From an uncultured Methanobacteriaceae archaeon (GTDB lineage: Archaea > Methanobacteriota > Methanobacteria > Methanobacteriales > Methanobacteriaceae), in contig CAMYKT010000033.1 in the NCBI GenBank assembly GCA_947259185.1, positions 1 to 17,928 on the forward strand: DNA of 17,928 bases, given 5' to 3'. This document shows positions 1 through 8,565 of this stretch, in pieces. Each line of letters begins with the position of its first letter. Within the stretch, counting starts at the first letter, position 1. The notes under the pieces were generated by a model. It made no database searches and was not told where the DNA came from. It was given only the letters and a program-made list of their open reading frames with translations. The position numbers and the translations under genes were made by a program.

Positions 1-686
1 TCCCTCAAAATGAGCAATACCATCCACCCAATCCACACATTTACCCTTATTTTCCGCCCTTTTTATGAGCACTACTCCTAATAAAGCCCCGGCAATACCA
101 CCCAAAAGATCAGTAAATAGATCATACATGGTGTCACTGAGGGCGTCCATGGTGGGTGAACCTTGAGTTAAGCCGGTGGGGAATACATGGTATATATGCA
201 GATAGAGGAAGTTATCATAGAAGTACTCCACCAGTTCCAAAAGGGCCCCTATACCCAGGGTGACCATGACAATTAAAAAGGCCATAATCCAGTAACTGGT
301 CCTGATGCGGCCATATAAGTAGGCGGTGTACATGAACATCATACCAGTTAGTGATACAATCAGAGGAATGGTAAAATGCATGAATTTATCATAGTTATCA
401 ATTCTACCATACAATCCAAAGGTGTTACCCAGGATGTACTCTAAAATCACCACCACCAGAAAGAGTATCTCCACTTCCACTGGTATAATTTGCAGGTGCT
501 CACGGTTAAATAGAGTGGGAAGATAAATCACCCCTAATGCTAAAAGGGTCATCAAACCAAATACCTTGGTACCTCCACTACCAAATATAATGATACTGCT
601 CCTAAGAGTAGAAGTGATATGCGCATAATTATGAGAAGTTTCTTTTTCCAGGGACTTATTTTAACCTTAGGATTGGTAAAACTCAT
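1..686 (-). CDS. YjdF/DUF2238-like integral membrane protein, 3' end outside the window, frameshift near the 5' end
   Basis: Read on the minus strand, 600 to 1 is open in one frame and encodes several hydrophobic helices. Conserved-looking polar positions include DKFMHF, ELVEYFYD and DTMYDLFTDLLGGIAGALLG, which resemble the YjdF (DUF2238) inner-membrane family; VanZ-like proteins are the alternative. Function is unknown. The coding frame has no good start. In another frame an ATG at 686-684 follows a GGTGAT ribosome-binding site (693-698) and gives MSFTNPKVKISPWKKKLL plus a hydrophobic run before stopping at about 547. Adding one base near 600 joins the two into LLLLG-SSIIIFGSGGTK, a natural membrane helix. 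I therefore take 686 as the true start and infer a one-base deletion, real or an assembly error. A shortened start at TTG 555 or ATG 552 is the alternative. Confidence 0.6.
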
Positions 687-961
687 TTTTTTATCACCAG
701 AATTATAATATTTTAAAACAGTTTTTATAAAATCAAGAATATCCTTGCACTTAATCAGGGATGAACATTAGCTAAAAAGTATATAGATTTTATAATTATA
801 TCTACCCTTATTTTTCTCATTTTAAATGATTTAGCTGATTATGTAATTTTAACATTATTTATAAATTCAAGGCATATAAATTACGAGGTGAAGTAATAAT
901 TTATATTTATTATAAAGTTTTAATTCTACTAAATATAATAAGTTATTTAAGTGGTGATTAA

Positions 962-1238
962 ATGGTAAAAGTAATTAAAAAAAAGAGGTTCAGTGGAAGA
1001 ATTTAAACCTGCTAAAATTAAAAAGTCATTGGAAAAAGCGGCTATTGATGCTGGTTACAGTGTGGATGAGAAAAAAGAAATACTCGATTCAGTATATGCT
1101 ACCATAAATAAAAAATTAGATGAAAAAAAAGAAATCAAAACTGATACCATTAAAGTCTGCCTTTTAAGTGAACTGGATAAATGTGAACCCTATATCGCCC
1201 ATTCCTGGAGGAATTTTGAAAAACGATATAAATCTTAG
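962..1238 (+). CDS. small ATP-cone domain protein, apparent frameshift in an A8 tract
   Basis: The downstream frame (GTG 993 to 1238) reads SVEEFKPAKIKKSLEKA and ends with a W-R-N-F-E motif. This fits the ATP-cone fold, the regulatory nucleotide-binding domain of NrdR and ribonucleotide reductases, here standing alone at about 90 residues. The frame lacks the usual first strand. An ATG at 962, right after GGTGAT (953-958), starts MVKVIKKK in another frame. Removing one A from the run of eight at 977-984 gives MVKVIKKRGSVEEFKPAKI, the classical start of an ATP-cone (hydrophobic-K-x-D/R-G-x-V-E-x-F). So the gene probably starts at 962 and carries a one-base homopolymer insertion; otherwise it begins at GTG 993, truncated. 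Its target is unknown and no reductase gene is nearby. Confidence 0.65.
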
Positions 1239-1307
1239 GTTTTAATGGTTAGTTTTAATTCTATAAGAACTGGGGACTAATAAGCTGGACTTTATTAATA
1301 GGGATCC

Positions 1308-1313
1308 TTTTTT
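1308..1313 (+). terminator. possible short T-tract terminator after the ATP-cone gene
   Basis: Six T residues lie 70 bases after the ATP-cone stop codon, in the convergent gap with PEP carboxylase. Archaeal termination often needs only a T-tract. No clear hairpin precedes it. Confidence 0.25.
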
Positions 1314-1346
1314 AAACTAGTCCGGGGCTATAGATGTTCCGGGCAA

Positions 1347-2804
1347 CTAACCCAGGAACTTCCTCAAATTCGCCCCTCTTAAAATCTTTTCTCCCATTCC
1401 TTCAGTTTGATTGGTGGATAGGGATTTATTAATATCCCTGGTTAATTCCAGGTGGGAGAGGTCCTGATCAACTTCAGGGTAATAAAGGTTAATATATTCT
1501 TTTAGTTTTGGATTTAATAGTTTAGAATCCCGGTCCAGGTATTGAATTGCTTTTTTAAGATCCAGGTCAAAGTTTTTATAAACACTTTTGAGATAATCCC
1601 TATCAGCATCAGTTAATGCATTTAAAGCCAGTACTTCCGGAGGTATTCCCAGAGAATAAAGAGCACAGGTAAAGGTTATGGCCCGGGGAAGTGATATTTC
1701 ACCAATACTGCGGGAATATCCGAATAAACCAATATGTAATTTTCTTTTCCTGCGGCTGGGTACGTACTTTGCCACCCGGTTAATAATTGGGGCCAGATTG
1801 ATTATCTGTTTTTCATATTCTGCTGCATATCTATCTATGATATCCAGTGTTTTTTCTTCATCCATTTGATGGGGGTCTCTGGTTTTACGGTTTTTTAATT
1901 TGTTTATAGCATCCACCACTTCCGCGTGGGGGTGATCATATTTAAATGATGACTGCAGGGTCAGGGTATGGGCACTGGGATATTCTAATCCCACTTCTTC
2001 AACGAGAGAAGGTTCCAGATTACCTCTAAAGGGGGCAGAACCCATACCAATTATGGGATAGATATCCATACCCAAATCTTCGGATAGTATATTAAATCGT
2101 TCCAATGCAATTTTATTTAATAAAACAGCACTTATAATACCGTAATTCATGGCGGGGTCAGATCGGGCTAAAAATACCCTTTGATATTCCACATTTTTAT
2201 CTTCCAGGTAGTTCCGGGTGATGGAATCAGCCTGGAGCATTCCGGGTTTATCCTCAAAAAGAGGTATTACATTAATGTTTTCTGGTTTGAACTCACCAAT
2301 CCAGTCTTTAATAGTAATATCTCCTTTTTTAAATGGTTGGTTTTGTTTTCCCACCACAAAATCAAGGTAGTACTGGTAAATTCGGTCCAGACATTTGGTG
2401 GATGCAGCCATAGGAAGTATCACTTCAAAGACCGGGGCCCGTTCCTCCTCATAAAATAAGCGGGCAGTATCATAGGAACGGGGGATGCTTTCCAGGGTCT
2501 CCAGTAAGATTTTGGCCTCTGCTTTTTCCACAGTAGGATTGGGAACCCTTAATGTGAGGAAAAAGTCTTCCCCTAATTTATTATCTCTGAAAAATGGTTC
2601 ATATTTGGTTAATAATTTTTTAACCACGTAGTTATCCACTTCTTTTCCTTCACAGTCCCACATTTGTTCATCGCAGCCTAAATGGGAAAAAACATAGTAG
2701 GCTTCTGCTATTTCATCTTCACCACTAATTTCATTACCCTCAGCAAAAAAGGGAGGGTTAACATTATCCGGGTGCTGGGTACTCATACATTTAGGGATTT
2801 TCAT
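1347..2804 (-). CDS. ppcA: phosphoenolpyruvate carboxylase, archaeal type
   Basis: Cytoplasmic enzyme that carboxylates PEP with bicarbonate to oxaloacetate, feeding aspartate synthesis and the incomplete reductive TCA branch to 2-oxoglutarate in methanogens. The protein is about 485 residues, the size of the short archaeal PEPCase family and roughly half the bacterial/plant enzyme. It begins MKIPKCMSTQHPDN, the family's N-terminal signature, and contains RSDPAMNYG and IGMGSAPFRGNLEPS, expected at the PEP-binding site. I chose ATG 2804: the GTG at 2813 lies inside the ribosome-binding site GGTGA (2810-2814), which is well spaced for 2804. The gene looks intact. A dyad about 100 bases upstream (2901-2923) may control it. 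Confidence 0.95.
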   Translation of the reverse strand: MKIPKCMSTQHPDNVNPPFFAEGNEISGEDEIAEAYYVFSHLGCDEQMWDCEGKEVDNYVVKKLLTKYEPFFRDNKLGEDFFLTLRVPNPTVEKAEAKILLETLESIPRSYDTARLFYEEERAPVFEVILPMAASTKCLDRIYQYYLDFVVGKQNQPFKKGDITIKDWIGEFKPENINVIPLFEDKPGMLQADSITRNYLEDKNVEYQRVFLARSDPAMNYGIISAVLLNKIALERFNILSEDLGMDIYPIIGMGSAPFRGNLEPSLVEEVGLEYPSAHTLTLQSSFKYDHPHAEVVDAINKLKNRKTRDPHQMDEEKTLDIIDRYAAEYEKQIINLAPIINRVAKYVPSRRKRKLHIGLFGYSRSIGEISLPRAITFTCALYSLGIPPEVLALNALTDADRDYLKSVYKNFDLDLKKAIQYLDRDSKLLNPKLKEYINLYYPEVDQDLSHLELTRDINKSLSTNQTEGMGEKILRGANLRKFLG

Positions 2805-2900
2805 TTTTTTCACCAGATATCAGGGAATAATATCCTGTCAGGATAATTTTATACTCACGTAATTAAATTATTTAACCAGAGAATCTCTTAATTTAAAGTA

Positions 2901-2923
2901 AATCTCCTCTTTTATAGGAGATT
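2901..2923 (-). promoter_or_regulatory. inverted repeat AATCTCCT-N7-AGGAGATT over a TATA-like element upstream of ppcA
   Basis: The eight-base arms are perfectly complementary. With one bulged A at the left the arms extend to 11 bases (AGTA-A-ATCTCCT against AGGAGATTACT). The minus-strand spacer reads TATAAAAG, a plausible TATA box for ppcA, which would put the transcription start near 2885 and leave an 80-base leader. A dyad centred on a TATA box is the layout expected of an archaeal repressor operator. It does not match the NrpR pattern GGAA-N6-TTCC, so the regulator is unknown. Confidence 0.4.
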
Positions 2924-3104
2924 ACTAATATTTGCAATGATTAATAATGATTAGTTTTGCTGATACTTAAATCTTACCCGGCACATAAAATTATAACTTG
3001 TAATTATTCGTAATGTGAATTATGAATCAAATAATATTGGCCCCTTTAATAGATTATTCAAGATTAAAGTAATGATTTTAATTTAATTAAGGGTAAATCA
3101 TTTT

Positions 3105-3154
3105 AAAAAAATAGGTTCTAAATGGCAAAATTAGATTATCTCTATTGATAGAGA
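3105..3154 (-). terminator. hairpin plus T7 terminator after the 4Fe-4S protein gene
   Basis: On the minus strand, 15 bases past the stop codon, TCTCTAT and ATAGAGA (3154-3148 and 3145-3139) can pair around a two-base loop. About 27 bases later come seven T residues (3111-3105). The T-tract is the stronger part of the evidence. Confidence 0.4.
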
Positions 3155-3178
3155 GCTTATTGGGTAAAATTAGATTAT
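3124..3178. repeat. direct repeat GG(C/T)AAAATTAGATTAT, two copies
   Basis: Copies of 16 bases at 3124-3139 and 3163-3178 differ at one position and start 39 bases apart, flanking the small hairpin. The second copy contains the TAA stop codon of the 4Fe-4S gene, so this may be a short tandem duplication of the gene's end. Confidence 0.6.
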
Positions 3179-3970
3179 TTCCCCACTTATAGAAATGGTA
3201 TAGTCCTTGATAATTATATTTTTTCCTGCTTTTTCCAGGGCCCGCTGCACAATTACCCCTATTCCAGAACAACAGGGCACCTCCATATGTACCACCGAGA
3301 TGGAATTAATGTCCTGAGTGGCGAATATCTGGGATAGTTTATCCACGTAGTGGTCTATGGTCTTATCCAGTTTAGGGCAGAGTATAATCAAAACCTTATC
3401 CTTTAAGAATCTTTCATGGAAGTTAGGATAACTAAAGGGCACACAATCAGCGGCAATAAGTAGATCTGCATTTTTTAGATAGGGTGCCTGGGTGTTTAAT
3501 AACTGTAACTGTATGGGCCAGTTACGAAGTTGAGGCTGAAAGATTCCCACCTCTTTATCCTCTCCTGGTTGAATTTCCTGGGCCAGGGAGCGGGGACACC
3601 CACACTCCATGGTTTCATAATCAGGAATTTCTATTTCTTTTTCTTTTAAATAGTCCAGGGCCTGATGGAGATATTCAGTTTCACCATGATCATTCAAATG
3701 TTGTAAGTGGGCTTTTATCAGGTTGGATCCCCCTTTAACAATATTTTCCATCACCTTATATTCATCATAGGGTTCAGCTTCCCTTTTTATAACCTCAATG
3801 GCTCCCTGGGGGCAAGTTCCAATGCAGGCCCCTAATCCATCGCAGAATAAATCACTTACCAGCCGGGCCTTACCATCAATAACCTGCAAGGCCCCCTCAG
3901 GACAACCAGGTATACAACTACCACAACCATCACATTTTTCTTCATCAATCTGAATGATTTCTCTTTCCAT
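3170..3970 (-). CDS. cysteine-rich 4Fe-4S ferredoxin-domain protein of unknown function
   Basis: About 266 residues. The N-terminal 60 residues form a two-cluster ferredoxin module. The first motif is complete (C13-x2-C16-x2-C19-x3-C23-P). The second reads CDGLGACIGTCP, where Leu replaces the second Cys, so it has only three of the usual four ligands; this variant is familiar in archaeal homologues. The rest carries further cysteines in ECGCP, AADCVPF, ILCPKLD and VPCCSG, suggesting another metal or thiol site. No signal peptide or membrane helix is visible, so it should be a cytoplasmic electron-transfer or cofactor-related protein. The partner is unknown. I chose ATG 3970 over GTG 3979 because the GTG is part of the ribosome-binding site GGAGTGAT. 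It stands alone, with a 201-base gap to the kinase gene. Confidence 0.8.
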   Translation of the reverse strand: MEREIIQIDEEKCDGCGSCIPGCPEGALQVIDGKARLVSDLFCDGLGACIGTCPQGAIEVIKREAEPYDEYKVMENIVKGGSNLIKAHLQHLNDHGETEYLHQALDYLKEKEIEIPDYETMECGCPRSLAQEIQPGEDKEVGIFQPQLRNWPIQLQLLNTQAPYLKNADLLIAADCVPFSYPNFHERFLKDKVLIILCPKLDKTIDHYVDKLSQIFATQDINSISVVHMEVPCCSGIGVIVQRALEKAGKNIIIKDYTISISGEII

Positions 3971-4171
3971 GGTTATCACTCCTCTGATTCAAATTAAACC
4001 TGAAGTTAAAATGGATTTCATACCATAATATGTCCTTCAAAGTAAATCTATTTTATCCTGAATATATGATGATTAAATAAATCTTAAGCTTAACTAAAAG
4101 TTAATAAGTAATTTGATAACTAAAGAAGAATTAATAACAGGAATTATTACTAAAACTAATATTATTTAGAC

Positions 4172-7100
4172 TTAAACCCGATTTTGATAGGATATTTCCT
4201 GGAAGCGGATGTTATAAACTGTTCCTGAAGTCTGATCCAATTTAATGGTCCCATCAATCTGCTTTACCAGGCTCATTACAATTTGCAGCCCCAGGGTCTC
4301 CACCTTATCCAGTTCAAAACCAGGGGGTAAGCCCACTCCATCATCACCAATAACCAGTTGATACTCACCAGCAGGTAACGATTTAAAATTAATGGATATG
4401 GTGCCAGTATCACCCTGAGGAAAGGCATACTTTAGTGAGTTGGTTATCAGTTCATTTAATAGCAGTCCACAGGGTATGGCCGTATCCAGATCCAGGGATA
4501 TGTTATCAATATCCAGTTCCAATTTTACTCTGCCCGGATAGGTGGTGTAGTTATGAAACAGGCTCTCGGTTAAACTTTTCACATAATCATAAAAGTTTAT
4601 CCGGGAGATATTAGGGGATTTATAAAGTTTTTCATGGATAAGGGCCATACTACGCACCCGGTCCTGACTTACCCGGCAAAATTCCTGGGCTTCTTTTTCC
4701 TGAGTTTCTGCCGACTGGAGATTAAGTAAGCTGGCAATAATCTGTAGATTATTTTTCACCCGGTGGTGGATTTCCCTTAAAAGGAGTTCCTTGTCCTTAA
4801 TGGAATTTAAAAGATCTTCTTTATATCTCATCCTTTGTATGGCCAGGGCATAAAACTCGGCTAATCTTTCCAGGGCTTCCAGATCATTATCATCGTAACC
4901 ATGAGTAGAGTTGGCCAGGGCAATCTGGCCCAAAAACTCATTCTCAGCCATAACAGGAACTGATATGAAGTTATTAAGTTTAATATGGCCGGAAGGTGTC
5001 CCCCGGGAACTGTTATGGGTTTCTGGTTGGTTGGCATAAAAACCCTTACCTGTATTCAGGCTATGGCCCCATAAGGAGTGATAAGTGCCATCTTCATGTG
5101 GAGGAAATCGTATTTTATCGTCTACATCCACCAGTTCACACTCCACCATCATACTGCTATGGGTTAAAACCACCATGTCCTGATTTTCAGGGTCCACCAT
5201 ACCCACAAAACCATTCTCACTATGGGTGAGTTTTTTGGCCTCCTGGAGTATAATACCGGCCACATCCTCCATGGAAGAACTATCAGAAATAAGAGGAGCA
5301 TATATCCTGGAAAGCGACTGGTTAATTTCCAGCTCCCTTTTTAAATCATGGAGATACTTCTTTTCACGGCTAATATCCTGGGCAGCCCCATAGATACGCC
5401 ATCTTCTTTTATCTTCCACACATTCTATGTGGTTTCTAAGCCAGATTATCTCCCCCTGGTGGGACATAATCCGGAATACCTTAACATTATTCGTTCCCGG
5501 TTTTAGATCCTGTAACTGTTCCTGGGCCAGCAGAGCATCATCAGGGTGCACAGTGAACATCCAGCAACGTTGAGTATCCAGATCTTTTTTACTAAATCCA
5601 GTTATATGGTAAAAAGAACCGGTAATCCAGTCTACCTGGTAGTCTCCATCATCATCCTGGATGCAGGAGTAGGCAAAATCGGATATTAATTCACCTACCA
5701 TACGGTGTCGGTGTTCTGATTCTTTTAAAAGTATTTCAGCCCTTTTTCTCCCGGTAATATCCATTACAATGGCCTGAAGTAAATATTCCTCTCCTATTTT
5801 TAAGTGATTTAAACTAACCTCTGTAAAAAAGGTAGTACCATCCTGGCGCAGGTGCTGCCATTCAAAATGCTGGGGTTTACCGGATAGGGCTTGATGCATC
5901 AACTGTTCGGCCTTCACCTTAGAAGGTGTTCCATCTTCCTGGAGTTGGGGAGAAAAATCAGCCGGTGTTTTGCCCAGTATGTCCTCTTCTAAAACCTCAA
6001 AAATCTCTAGAACTTTCTGATTACACTCCACAAACAAGCCATCCCTGATTAAGAAGATTCCGCTTTCTGCATTCTCAAAGAGAGTATGATACTTGTGTTC
6101 ACTTATTAAAAGCTCTTCTTCAACTTTTTTACGGGAACTGATATCATTGATAAAGGAATAATAATATTTCAATTCTCCCTCATGGTTGTAGGAGGGATGG
6201 GTTAAGATTTCAATGGGTACCCGGCTCCCATCTTTTTTCAGGTATTCTTTTTCATAGCGCACCGGATGACCAGTTTTTTCCATTTCCTGCAGTATATTTT
6301 TTTCATGATGCCACCATTCAGGTGGGGTTAAATCTTTATCCCAGCTTAAGGAACTTATTTCCGCAGGATTATAACCCACTAGTTCATTAAAAGCAGGATT
6401 ATTAAATAATATTTTTCCATCCGAAAGCCCGATAACAAATGCCTGGGAGGATTTACTCAACACTTCGGCATATAATTCTTCCCTGTGGCGAATTTTATGT
6501 TCTCTTTTTATATTATTAAGACAGATTTCCACTTCCTTTTCTGCCAGGGAAGTATCCTGGAATTCCTGGGGAGGTACATGGTAAAAATTCTTATAAATTT
6601 CACCTTCCTTTATTAGATAGGGATGGGTCATAACCGCTCCTTTTATGATTTCAGGGTGAAATTTTTGTAGATCATACTGGCAGAGGGCTAAACAGGGGTA
6701 GTGGGGGAAAAAATCCTGGTTTAATCGGTTCTCATATTCCAGTAACTTTTCTAATTCTGATTGATCCTCTAAGACCCTGCTTATCTCTCCACTAATTCTA
6801 AGAGCTTTAAAACCATCATCAAGGGCCTTTTGAGCTTCAGTTATAAGTAAATGGATCATAGTGGTCGGTTCAAAATCCCCATCTTTGGTGTAGGTCTCAC
6901 TTTCATCCAGAATAACTAACTGTCCTGATTTTTCATAGGAACTTACTTCCACTCCCTCTTTTTTTAAATATTCCAGAAGTTTATTATCCTGGGAGGAGTC
7001 CCAGATATAGACACATTTTTCACCCTTTTCTAAGCCCAGCTTAATAAAAGGAACAACGGTTTCTTTCCATTCATGGTGGGTATTATAAATAAGGCCTAGA

Positions 7101-7183
7101 TGCTGGTGTGTTTTTAGAGCTTCTAAATCTTCCTCTAAAGTGCTAAGGCCCTTAATTTCTCCTAAATAGTTATCTTTTTCCAA
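4172..7183 (-). CDS. soluble sensor histidine kinase: MEDS, three PAS, GAF, HisKA_2-type and ATPase domains
   Basis: The 1003-residue protein has no membrane helix, so it senses inside the cell. Rough order: MEDS domain (about 25-195, the methanogen/methylotroph DcmR-type sensory domain, starting HLGLIYNTHHEW); PAS domains at about 240-355, 360-480 and 485-610, the last with VHPDD; a GAF domain at about 625-785; a phosphoacceptor region EIHHRVKNNLQ with His at about 806; and an ATP-binding domain with N box NELITNSLKYAF near 910 and G box DDGVGLP near 947. The HHRVKNNLQ motif marks the HisKA_2 class common in Methanobacteriales. The start is TTG 7183, preceded by GGGGGAT; the ATG inside that site (7197) is out of frame and stops quickly. 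No response regulator is adjacent. Ligands and target are unknown; MEDS and PAS suggest redox, small-molecule or C1-compound sensing. Confidence 0.9.
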   Translation of the reverse strand: MEKDNYLGEIKGLSTLEEDLEALKTHQHLGLIYNTHHEWKETVVPFIKLGLEKGEKCVYIWDSSQDNKLLEYLKKEGVEVSSYEKSGQLVILDESETYTKDGDFEPTTMIHLLITEAQKALDDGFKALRISGEISRVLEDQSELEKLLEYENRLNQDFFPHYPCLALCQYDLQKFHPEIIKGAVMTHPYLIKEGEIYKNFYHVPPQEFQDTSLAEKEVEICLNNIKREHKIRHREELYAEVLSKSSQAFVIGLSDGKILFNNPAFNELVGYNPAEISSLSWDKDLTPPEWWHHEKNILQEMEKTGHPVRYEKEYLKKDGSRVPIEILTHPSYNHEGELKYYYSFINDISSRKKVEEELLISEHKYHTLFENAESGIFLIRDGLFVECNQKVLEIFEVLEEDILGKTPADFSPQLQEDGTPSKVKAEQLMHQALSGKPQHFEWQHLRQDGTTFFTEVSLNHLKIGEEYLLQAIVMDITGRKRAEILLKESEHRHRMVGELISDFAYSCIQDDDGDYQVDWITGSFYHITGFSKKDLDTQRCWMFTVHPDDALLAQEQLQDLKPGTNNVKVFRIMSHQGEIIWLRNHIECVEDKRRWRIYGAAQDISREKKYLHDLKRELEINQSLSRIYAPLISDSSSMEDVAGIILQEAKKLTHSENGFVGMVDPENQDMVVLTHSSMMVECELVDVDDKIRFPPHEDGTYHSLWGHSLNTGKGFYANQPETHNSSRGTPSGHIKLNNFISVPVMAENEFLGQIALANSTHGYDDNDLEALERLAEFYALAIQRMRYKEDLLNSIKDKELLLREIHHRVKNNLQIIASLLNLQSAETQEKEAQEFCRVSQDRVRSMALIHEKLYKSPNISRINFYDYVKSLTESLFHNYTTYPGRVKLELDIDNISLDLDTAIPCGLLLNELITNSLKYAFPQGDTGTISINFKSLPAGEYQLVIGDDGVGLPPGFELDKVETLGLQIVMSLVKQIDGTIKLDQTSGTVYNIRFQEISYQNRV

Positions 7184-7223
7184 AGAATATCCCCCATATT
7201 ATAATCTAGAAATATATTGATTT

Positions 7224-7253
7224 TTTAAATATAAGTATTATAATCATTATAAT
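7224..7253 (-). promoter_or_regulatory. probable promoter of the histidine kinase gene with a palindrome
   Basis: On the minus strand a TATA-like CTTATATTTAAA (7235-7224) predicts a start near 7204, leaving a leader of about 20 bases with the ribosome-binding site. Just upstream, 7237-7253 is ATTATAAT-C-ATTATAAT, a 17-base palindrome. In DNA this AT-rich the palindrome may be chance. Confidence 0.35.
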
Positions 7254-7426
7254 CCCTATATAACATCCCGGTACAGTTAAAATTAGTATTAACTCATGAT
7301 TTTATGGTATCCCTTTTGAAATTATATTTTTTTAGAACCGGGCTATTAGTATATTTTATTTTTATTAAACAAATTAAGCACAGTCTCACACGCAAAACTA
7401 TTCTTAACGGTTATTATTAAACCCCT

Positions 7427-8488
7427 TTAACCTAATAGTAAAAGATCCAGTGCTCCCCGGTACTGTAAAATCAATACTATGAGTAACAATAGTAGTGTAG
7501 TCCACAGAATCAGGGATAGTCTAATCATTTTCTGGGATTTACTTATTCGCTCCGGATAGATGGCTTTTATACCCTGTATTTTAAAGGTTAAAACCCCGGC
7601 AAGATTTATACAAACCAGGTTAATAAAGAATAGTAAAAATGCACCAGCTGCCAGGGCATATTCTCCTGAACCAAATAGTAAACCAGAGGTTACTAGTGGT
7701 GGGAGTAAAGCCACCGCCACCATTACTCCGATTAGGGTGGTACTAAATCCCACCGTAAAGGCCAGAGCACCAGCAATACCTGAGGCAAAGGCCAGGGTTA
7801 TACTTCCCAGATTGGTACGGGCCCTTAATAATATTTCTGGAACCGAAGGGTCCACATTAAATAACATTCCCAGAATCAGGGATAAGCTAAAGGCAATTGC
7901 AACACCTACATAGTTACTTTTAATGGAATCTTTAGCTAACTGCACATCCCCCAGATTGGTGGCCAGAGACAGTGCCATGTTAGGACCCAAAAAAGGGGCA
8001 ATTACCATGGCCCCGATTATCACCGCTACATTATTATTCAAAACCCCGATGGCAGAAACAATAGCCGATAGGATAACCATGGTAATGTAAATAGGGGATA
8101 ATTTAGCAATATCCGATAAACTGGCATACAATTCATGACGGCTTAAGCGGTTAATTAATTCATGGGGATCCAGATGATCTTTCAAATCATCCAGGGTGGT
8201 ATCGGTAATTTCATCCTCTTTTTTATTAAAAATTGGTTCAGGGACTGGTACCGAGGCTTCAATAGGTAGCAGATTTATACGAAACCCCTCTAGATAGGAG
8301 AAACGTTTTTGAAGGGTGTTGATTAGTGATTCAGTTTTGGCCCGGCGTATAATCACATTGTAAATAATCTCATTTTCCCGGGAACTGAGTTGCCAGGAGT
8401 TAAGTACATCATATTTATTGATGATGCTACTTAGTTCATCTAACTTCTTTTTATCAGGTAGTATGATTATGATTAAGCGATAGGCCAT
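7427..8488 (-). CDS. DUF389 family (TIGR00341-like) membrane protein
   Basis: The 353-residue protein has a soluble N-terminal half (about 1-125, with an ACT/ferredoxin-like alternation of strands and helices) and about seven hydrophobic segments from residue 132 on (roughly 132-152, 155-178, 193-211, 229-249, 251-273, 279-302, 323-343). The segment IIGAMVIAPFLGPNMALSLA, with its Gly, Pro and Asn, is the DUF389 hallmark. Function is unknown; a transport or channel role is only an inference from topology. The ATG at 8488 follows a weak GTGAT site. It lies 77 bases after the ARPP-1 gene on the same strand, so the two may be cotranscribed, although the gap is AT-rich enough for its own promoter. 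No strong terminator follows. Confidence 0.85.
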   Translation of the reverse strand: MAYRLIIIILPDKKKLDELSSIINKYDVLNSWQLSSRENEIIYNVIIRRAKTESLINTLQKRFSYLEGFRINLLPIEASVPVPEPIFNKKEDEITDTTLDDLKDHLDPHELINRLSRHELYASLSDIAKLSPIYITMVILSAIVSAIGVLNNNVAVIIGAMVIAPFLGPNMALSLATNLGDVQLAKDSIKSNYVGVAIAFSLSLILGMLFNVDPSVPEILLRARTNLGSITLAFASGIAGALAFTVGFSTTLIGVMVAVALLPPLVTSGLLFGSGEYALAAGAFLLFFINLVCINLAGVLTFKIQGIKAIYPERISKSQKMIRLSLILWTTLLLLLIVLILQYRGALDLLLLG

Positions 8489-8565
8489 AGAATCACTGTA
8501 TAATTATGTTAATTTAATTATTAAATTTTTACTATAACCATTAAACCGGTGCAGGGTTAAACATA

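Larger units (their letters stand above)
2805..3169. other. AT-rich gap between PEP carboxylase and the 4Fe-4S protein gene
   Basis: There is no credible coding frame on either strand. It holds the presumed PEP carboxylase promoter with an inverted repeat (2901-2923), and at its far end a hairpin plus T-tract and a direct repeat that close the 4Fe-4S gene. I see nothing else between about 2930 and 3100. Confidence 0.5.

Noticed and set aside
3087..3272. 61-codon minus-strand ORF overlapping the end of the 4Fe-4S gene
   Set aside because: It is an out-of-frame shadow of the cysteine-rich protein and runs over the terminator and direct repeats.
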